A program made the position numbers and the translations under genes. The notes under the pieces were generated by a model. It worked only from the letters and a program-made list of their open reading frames with translations, was not told where the DNA came from and did not search any database. From Conexibacter arvalis (GTDB lineage: Bacteria; Actinomycetota; Thermoleophilia; Solirubrobacterales; Solirubrobacteraceae), in NCBI RefSeq assembly GCF_014199525.1, contig NZ_JACHNU010000003.1, positions 310,001 to 374,000 on the forward strand: a stretch of DNA of 64,000 nucleotides, written 5' to 3'. Positions 59,830-64,000 of this stretch are shown one piece after another (the first letter of the stretch is position 1; each line of letters starts with the position of its first letter).

Positions 59830-60821
59830 GCGTAGACGTGCTCCAGTCGGGTCTCGGGGTCGGGGTCGGGCCAGGACTGCGCGCGCTCGAGCGCCTCCTC
59901 GACCGCCTGCTCTGCGGCCGCTCTGATCTCGTCGAGCCGCTCCTGCGGGACCCCGGCCTCGGCGAGCGCGCGCTCGTGCAGGACGATCGGGTCGCGCTTC
60001 AGCCACGCCTCCAGCTCGCCCTCGGGGCGGTACTTCGCCGGATCGGCGCGCGAGTGGCCCTTCTGGCGGTAGGTCATCGCCTCGATCAACGTCGGCCCCT
60101 CGCCGGCGCGGGCGCGGGCGGCCGCCTCCGAGATCGTCGCGTGGACCTCGAGCACGTCGTTGCCGTCGATCCGGATCCCCGGCATCCCGTAGGAGGCGGC
60201 GCGGTCGGCGAGCACCTCGATCGGCGTCGTGCTCGACAGCGGCGAGTACTCGCCGTAGAGGTTGTTCTCGATCACGAACAGGACCGGCAGCCTCCAGACG
60301 GCCGCGAGGTTGAGCGACTCGTGGAAGGCGCCGATGTTGGTCGAGCCGTCGCCGAAGAAGCAGATGCTGACCTCGTCGGTCCCGCGGTATCTGGCCGCGA
60401 AGCCGACGCCGACCGAGACCGGCAGGTGACCGCCGACGATCGCGAAGGAGCCGAGCGCGCCGGCCTCGACGTCGGTCAGGTGCATCGAGCCGCCCTTGCC
60501 GCCGCACAGCCCCGGCGCCTTGCCAAGGATCTCGCCGAACGACCGGTCGAGCGGCGCGCCCTTCGCGAGCACCGCGCCGTGGCCGCGGTAGGTGCAGGTC
60601 ATCTGGTCCTCGCGGCGCAGCGCGTGGCAGGCGCCGACCGCCACGGCCTCCTGGCCCTGGCAGAGATGGGTGGTGCCCCGCACCGCGCCGGTCGCGAACA
60701 GCCGGTGGCAGGCGTCCTCGAAGAAGCGGATCTCGTGCATCGCGCGCAGCATCTCCAGCTGCGCGTCGCGGTCGGGCGGGGTCGCGGCGGCCGCCTGGCC
60801 GCCTGCGGTCTTCGCGGTCAT
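59826..60821 (-). CDS. 2-oxoacid dehydrogenase E1 component, alpha subunit (copy 2)
   Basis: 331 residues. It has TYRGHGAVLAKG, the GKGGSMHLTD loop and the ThDP motif FFGDGSTNIGAFHESLN closing at ENNLYGEYS, here with the Asp form of GDG. The closest functional types are acetoin and pyruvate E1. The start overlaps the stop of the TIM-barrel gene (ATGA), so all four genes are translated as one unit. Confidence 0.94.
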   Translation of the reverse strand: MTAKTAGGQAAAATPPDRDAQLEMLRAMHEIRFFEDACHRLFATGAVRGTTHLCQGQEAVAVGACHALRREDQMTCTYRGHGAVLAKGAPLDRSFGEILGKAPGLCGGKGGSMHLTDVEAGALGSFAIVGGHLPVSVGVGFAARYRGTDEVSICFFGDGSTNIGAFHESLNLAAVWRLPVLFVIENNLYGEYSPLSSTTPIEVLADRAASYGMPGIRIDGNDVLEVHATISEAAARARAGEGPTLIEAMTYRQKGHSRADPAKYRPEGELEAWLKRDPIVLHERALAEAGVPQERLDEIRAAAEQAVEEALERAQSWPDPDPETRLEHVYA

Positions 60822-61705
60822 GTCGTCTCCTGGGTGCGGCCGGCCGCACGCTCGTGCGCCCGGATGAAGTCGCGGAAGCGCTGGATCTCCTGGATCGGGT
60901 CGCAGTCGGAGCAGCCGGGCCGCTCGTCGTGGACGTACTCGATCTCGACCCAGCCGTCGTAGCCCTCGCGCGCCAGCACGTCGAGGATCCGGCCGACGTC
61001 GGTCACGTTGTCGGCGAACTTCGTCTGCACGAGCCCGCGCGCGCCGCCGCGGACGTGCACGTGGCGGGCGTGGGCGAGCAGCGGCTCCACCTCGCGATCG
61101 GGGATCCCCTGCACGTTGAAGTGGCCGTAGTCGAGCGTCAGCTCCAGCCCGGGCACGCGCTCCAGCAGCGCGTGGACCTTCTCGGGGGTGTCGATCACCG
61201 AGCCGGCGTAGGGGTGGGTGCTGACGATGTGCGGCTCGACCGAGCAGCGCAGCCCGGCGGCGCGCGCGACCTCGACGCGGCGCTTGAGCCCCTCGGCGGC
61301 GCGCTCCAGCGCGTCGCTCCACGGCTCGCCGCCGAAGACGAGGCCCGGCAGCAGCGTGATGCCGGTCGAGCCGGCGCGCCTGGCGAAGCGGGTGAACGGC
61401 TCGAACAGCGCGTCGCCGGCGGCCCGCTCGGCCGGGTCGGGATGGTTGACGGCCAGCGGCGCCAGCTGCGCGCTCAGCACGCAGAAGGCGTCGGCGGCGC
61501 CGAGGCCGCGCTGCGCCAGCTCGCCGGCGACCCGCTCGCCCCAGCGCTCCGGGTCCTGCGCGATCAGCTGCGGCGTGCGCGGGGTCCCGCCCTCGCCGCC
61601 GTAGAAGGCCATCGAGACGCCGTCGAGCCCCAGCTCGGCGATCAGGTCGAAGACGAACTCCGGCCGCAGCCCGGGCCAGGTGAAGTCTGCGCTGGCAAGC
61701 CTCAT
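60818..61705 (-). CDS. Sugar phosphate isomerase/epimerase-like TIM-barrel protein
   Basis: 295 residues, AP-endonuclease-2/xylose-isomerase-like barrel. Metal-site candidates: Glu in RCSVEPHIVSTH, Asp-His in LTLDYGHFNVQG, His in HARHVHVRGG and Glu in WVEIEYVHDE. Many members isomerise keto-sugars or inositol derivatives. A GGAGGGGAG site precedes the ATG. As the first gene of the second E1/E2 operon, it may feed a sugar-derived 2-oxo acid to the complex (inference). Confidence 0.87.
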   Translation of the reverse strand: MRLASADFTWPGLRPEFVFDLIAELGLDGVSMAFYGGEGGTPRTPQLIAQDPERWGERVAGELAQRGLGAADAFCVLSAQLAPLAVNHPDPAERAAGDALFEPFTRFARRAGSTGITLLPGLVFGGEPWSDALERAAEGLKRRVEVARAAGLRCSVEPHIVSTHPYAGSVIDTPEKVHALLERVPGLELTLDYGHFNVQGIPDREVEPLLAHARHVHVRGGARGLVQTKFADNVTDVGRILDVLAREGYDGWVEIEYVHDERPGCSDCDPIQEIQRFRDFIRAHERAAGRTQETT

Positions 61706-61768
61706 CGCTCCCCTCCTCTCGTCTTGTTCGCTCGTGGACGACCGCATGCCGGGCGGCACGCGACGGTG

Positions 61769-61840
61769 ATTCTACAATCGTTTCCAGAAACCTTACCGGC
61801 TCGCATTCCAGATCTTTATCCGCTAGGCTGGAAACGTTCC
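61769..61840. promoter_or_regulatory. Divergent promoter region with two CTGGAAACG-type LacI operator candidates
   Basis: Minus direction: TAGAAT (61774-61769), with CTGGAAACGATT immediately upstream (61787-61776). Plus direction: TAGGCT (61824-61829) overlapping CTGGAAACGTTCC (61828-61840). Both sites match the GGAAACG half of the LacI/GalR consensus. The LacI-type gene at 63052 is the obvious candidate regulator. Confidence 0.55.
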
Positions 61841-61885
61841 CGGGAGCGATGTCCACCCGTCTATTCTGCGAGGAGAACCGGCCCG

Positions 61886-63037
61886 TTGTCGTCTTCCACA
61901 GCACCGGCCGGCGTCCAGGCGACGCCGAAGCTCACCATCAGCCACGTCGAGACGATTCCGATCCGGGTCCCGCTCGGCCGCGTCTACCGCGGCAGCCACT
62001 ACCAGATGACCCATCGCTCGACGATCATCACCCGCGTCCACACCGAGGAGGGGATCGTCGGCGAGGCCTACGCCGGCGACGAGGACGCCGGCCTGCTCGA
62101 GATCGACGCAATCATCCACCGCGAGATCGTCCCCTCGCTGCTGGGCCAGGACGGCTTCGCCGTCGAGCGCTGCTGGGAGCTGGCGCGGCCCGCGACCTTC
62201 GACATCCTGCGCGACCGCCGCCTCGGCCTCGTCGCCTGCGCCTGCGTCGACTCGGCGATCTGGGACGCGATCGGCAAGGCGCTCGGGCAGCCGCTGTGGC
62301 GGCTGTGGGGCGGCTTCCGCGACACGATCCCGATGATCTCGATCGGCGGCTACTACGACAGCCCGCTGTCGGTCGCCGAGCAGGTCGCCGAGCTGCGCGA
62401 GCGCGGCCTGGCCGGGATGAAGTTCAAGGTCGGCGGCCTCACCCCGGCCGAGGACGCCAAGCGCTTCAAGGAGGCGCGCGCCGCCGCCGGCCCGGACTTC
62501 GTGCTCGCCGCCGACGCCAACCAGGGCTGGAGCGTCAGGGACGCGATCGCCTTCTCCCAGTTGGTCGCCGACGACGACCTGCTGTGGTTCGAGGAGCCGT
62601 GCCAATGGCACAACGACCGGCGCGCGATGCGCGACGTGCGGATGGTCGCGGGCGTGCGCGTCTGCGCCGGCCAGAGCGAGTTCTCCGCCGGCGGCTGCCG
62701 CGACCTGATGGTCGAGGGCGCGATCGACGTCTGCAACTTCGACGCCTCCTGGTCGGGCGGCCCGACCGAGTGGCGCCGCGTCGCCGGCATGGCGCGCGCC
62801 TTCGACGTGCAGATGGGGCACCACGAGGAGCCGCAGGTCTCCAGCCACCTGCTCGCCTCGATCCCGCACGGCGGCTACGCCGAGTGCTTCGACCCCGATC
62901 GCGACCCGATCTGGTGGAACCTGATCGCCAACCGGCCGCCGCTCGTCGACGGCGCGATCGCGCTGCCGACCGAGCCCGGCTTCGGCTGGGAGCTCGATTG
63001 GGAGTACGTGGACCGCTACCGCCTCAGAACCTCGTAG
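61886..63037 (+). CDS. Mandelate racemase/muconate lactonising enzyme family protein
   Basis: 383 residues, TTG start with AGGAGA nine bases upstream. Enolase-superfamily signatures: catalytic K-x-K in GMKFKVGG, metal ligands Asp in FVLAADANQGW, Glu in LLWFEEPCQW and Glu in AGQSEFSAGG, and the final His in MGHHEEPQVSSH. Members dehydrate sugar acids or racemise 2-hydroxy acids; here a sugar-acid dehydratase generating a 2-oxo acid would suit the adjacent E1/E2 complex. Its TAG stop forms the -10 of the LacI gene. Confidence 0.9.
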   Translation: MSSSTAPAGVQATPKLTISHVETIPIRVPLGRVYRGSHYQMTHRSTIITRVHTEEGIVGEAYAGDEDAGLLEIDAIIHREIVPSLLGQDGFAVERCWELARPATFDILRDRRLGLVACACVDSAIWDAIGKALGQPLWRLWGGFRDTIPMISIGGYYDSPLSVAEQVAELRERGLAGMKFKVGGLTPAEDAKRFKEARAAAGPDFVLAADANQGWSVRDAIAFSQLVADDDLLWFEEPCQWHNDRRAMRDVRMVAGVRVCAGQSEFSAGGCRDLMVEGAIDVCNFDASWSGGPTEWRRVAGMARAFDVQMGHHEEPQVSSHLLASIPHGGYAECFDPDRDPIWWNLIANRPPLVDGAIALPTEPGFGWELDWEYVDRYRLRTS

Positions 63038-63040
63038 CAT
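63035..63040 (+). promoter_or_regulatory. -10 element TAGCAT overlapping the MR/MLE stop codon
   Basis: 63035-63037 is the amber stop. The hexamer ends 11 bases before the ATG of the regulator. Confidence 0.45.
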
Positions 63041-63051
63041 CGCTCGCTCAG

Positions 63052-64000
63052 ATGGCCCCGCAGCGGACGAACATGCGCGAAGTAGCCGATCTGGCCGGCG
63101 TGGCCATGTCGTCGGTCTCGCGCGTCCTCTCCGGCCATCCCGACGTGAGCCCCGCGATGCGCCAGCGCGTCATGGCGGCGGTCGAGTCGCTCGGCTACCA
63201 GCCGGACATGCTGGCGCAGTCGCTGCGGCGCAAGGAGACGAGGTCGGTCGGCTTCGTCGTCAGCGACATCTCCAACCCGCTGCAGTCGCAGATCGCCCTT
63301 GGCGCGGAGACCGCCCTGCGCGCCAAGGGCTACTCGATGCTGCTGACCAACTCCGAGAACGACCCGGCGCTCGACAGCGCGCACATCCGCCTCTTCCAGC
63401 AGCGGCGCGTCGACGGTCTGCTGCTCTCGCTCGCCGCCGAGGACGACCCGCAGACCTTCTCGCTGCTCAGCTCGGCCGCGACGCCGATCGTGCTGATCGA
63501 CCGCGAGCTGCGGGGCGAGGCGGGCAGGCGCGCCAGCTCGGTCCTCTCCGACCACCGCACCGGCATGCGCGACGCCGTCGGCCACCTGCTCGACCTCGGC
63601 CACCGGCGCGTCGGGCTGATCCTTGGCCAGCCGATGCGCTTCTCGCGCGAGCGCCTCGAGGGGCTCAAGGACGCCTACGCCGCGCGCGGCCTGCAGCCGC
63701 TCTACACCGTCGTCGAGGGCCAGCTGGAGCCGCGCCACGGCCGCGCGGCGACGCAGGCGCTGCTCGACGCCGCCGAGCCGGCGACCGCGATCGTCGCCGG
63801 CGGCAACCAGCTGCTCAACGGCGCGCTCGCCGAGATCCAGCAGCGCGGCCTCCGCGTCGGCGCCGACCTCTCGCTCGTCAGCTGCGACGAGATCTCGCTG
63901 ACGCAGCTCTACCAGCCGCCGATCGCCGTCGTGCGCCGCGACACGCGCGCGCTGGGACGCCACGCGGCCGAGCTGCTGCTCAGCCAGCTGGAGGCGCAGG
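63052..64000 (+). CDS. LacI-family transcriptional regulator (3' end beyond the window)
   Basis: At least 316 residues, open at the window edge. The N-terminal HTH reads NMREVADLAGVAMSSVSRVL then SGHPDVSPAMRQRV, followed by the hinge LGYQPDMLAQSLRR, and the periplasmic-binding-like effector domain begins at SVGFVVSDISNPLQSQIALG with the later signature HLLDLGHRRVGLILG. The effector is probably a sugar or sugar acid. It likely regulates the divergent dehydratase and TIM-barrel/E1/E2 promoters. Confidence 0.93.
   Translation, partial: MAPQRTNMREVADLAGVAMSSVSRVLSGHPDVSPAMRQRVMAAVESLGYQPDMLAQSLRRKETRSVGFVVSDISNPLQSQIALGAETALRAKGYSMLLTNSENDPALDSAHIRLFQQRRVDGLLLSLAAEDDPQTFSLLSSAATPIVLIDRELRGEAGRRASSVLSDHRTGMRDAVGHLLDLGHRRVGLILGQPMRFSRERLEGLKDAYAARGLQPLYTVVEGQLEPRHGRAATQALLDAAEPATAIVAGGNQLLNGALAEIQQRGLRVGADLSLVSCDEISLTQLYQPPIAVVRRDTRALGRHAAELLLSQLEAQ

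Overview
The window is a very GC-rich (about 73-75 % by eye) actinobacterial chromosome segment. Protein flavour (mycobacterial-type E2-E1 fused 2-oxoglutarate dehydrogenase, Ada-AlkA fusion next to Ogt, DUF3817, AbiEi/DUF559 orphan) together with frequent AGA arginine codons and leaderless genes suggests the class Thermoleophilia (Solirubrobacterales, for example a Conexibacter relative). This placement is inference; no rRNA or tRNA gene is visible. The segment is chromosomal: no prophage, insertion sequence, CRISPR array or integration site was recognised. It ends inside a LacI-type regulator gene.

Layout. 24-4659 (minus): an M24/creatinase-like protein followed by E1-alpha, E2 and E1-beta of a 2-oxoacid dehydrogenase, from a clear TTGACG/TATTCT promoter. 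4859-14425: dCTP deaminase, citrate synthase, small membrane proteins, a GNAT, a PfkB kinase with a YgjP-like protease, a YfhO-like membrane protein and a secreted lipase. 14480-18576 (minus): metF, GNAT, MBL hydrolase and a PucR-type regulator. 18626-28775 (plus): a secreted Calx-beta/OmpA protein with a pentapeptide repeat, a SnoaL-MBL fusion, an M29 aminopeptidase with a Dph6-like ligase, then a DNA-repair group (Ada-AlkA, Ogt, queuosine salvage, GNAT, exonuclease III). 28953-38228 (minus): a nine-gene operon (ALDH, IclR regulator, hydantoinase-like, isochorismatase-like, AA_synth, DUF1989, aldolase-like, FAD dehydrogenase, O-methyltransferase), preceded by a separate TRZ/ATZ-type amidohydrolase. 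It looks like a catabolic route for a nitrogen heterocycle. 40389-51638: pyruvate kinase and mixed housekeeping genes. 51699-55961: a 1,420-residue 2-oxoglutarate dehydrogenase carrying two lipoyl domains, E2 and E1 in one chain. 56073-64000: a DszB-like protein, an alkyltransferase-like protein, a second E1-alpha/E1-beta/E2 operon headed by a TIM-barrel isomerase, and a divergent enolase-superfamily dehydratase with a LacI regulator.

Themes. Central carbon metabolism is concentrated here (citrate synthase, pyruvate kinase, three 2-oxoacid dehydrogenase systems, no E3 lipoamide dehydrogenase). About 25 genes carry a TANNNT -10 element only 5-11 bases before the start codon, implying leaderless mRNAs. 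In five of them the -10 begins with the TAG stop codon of the upstream gene; a sixth such overlap precedes a gene with an ordinary leader. Elsewhere, operons are packed with ATGA/GTGA overlaps.
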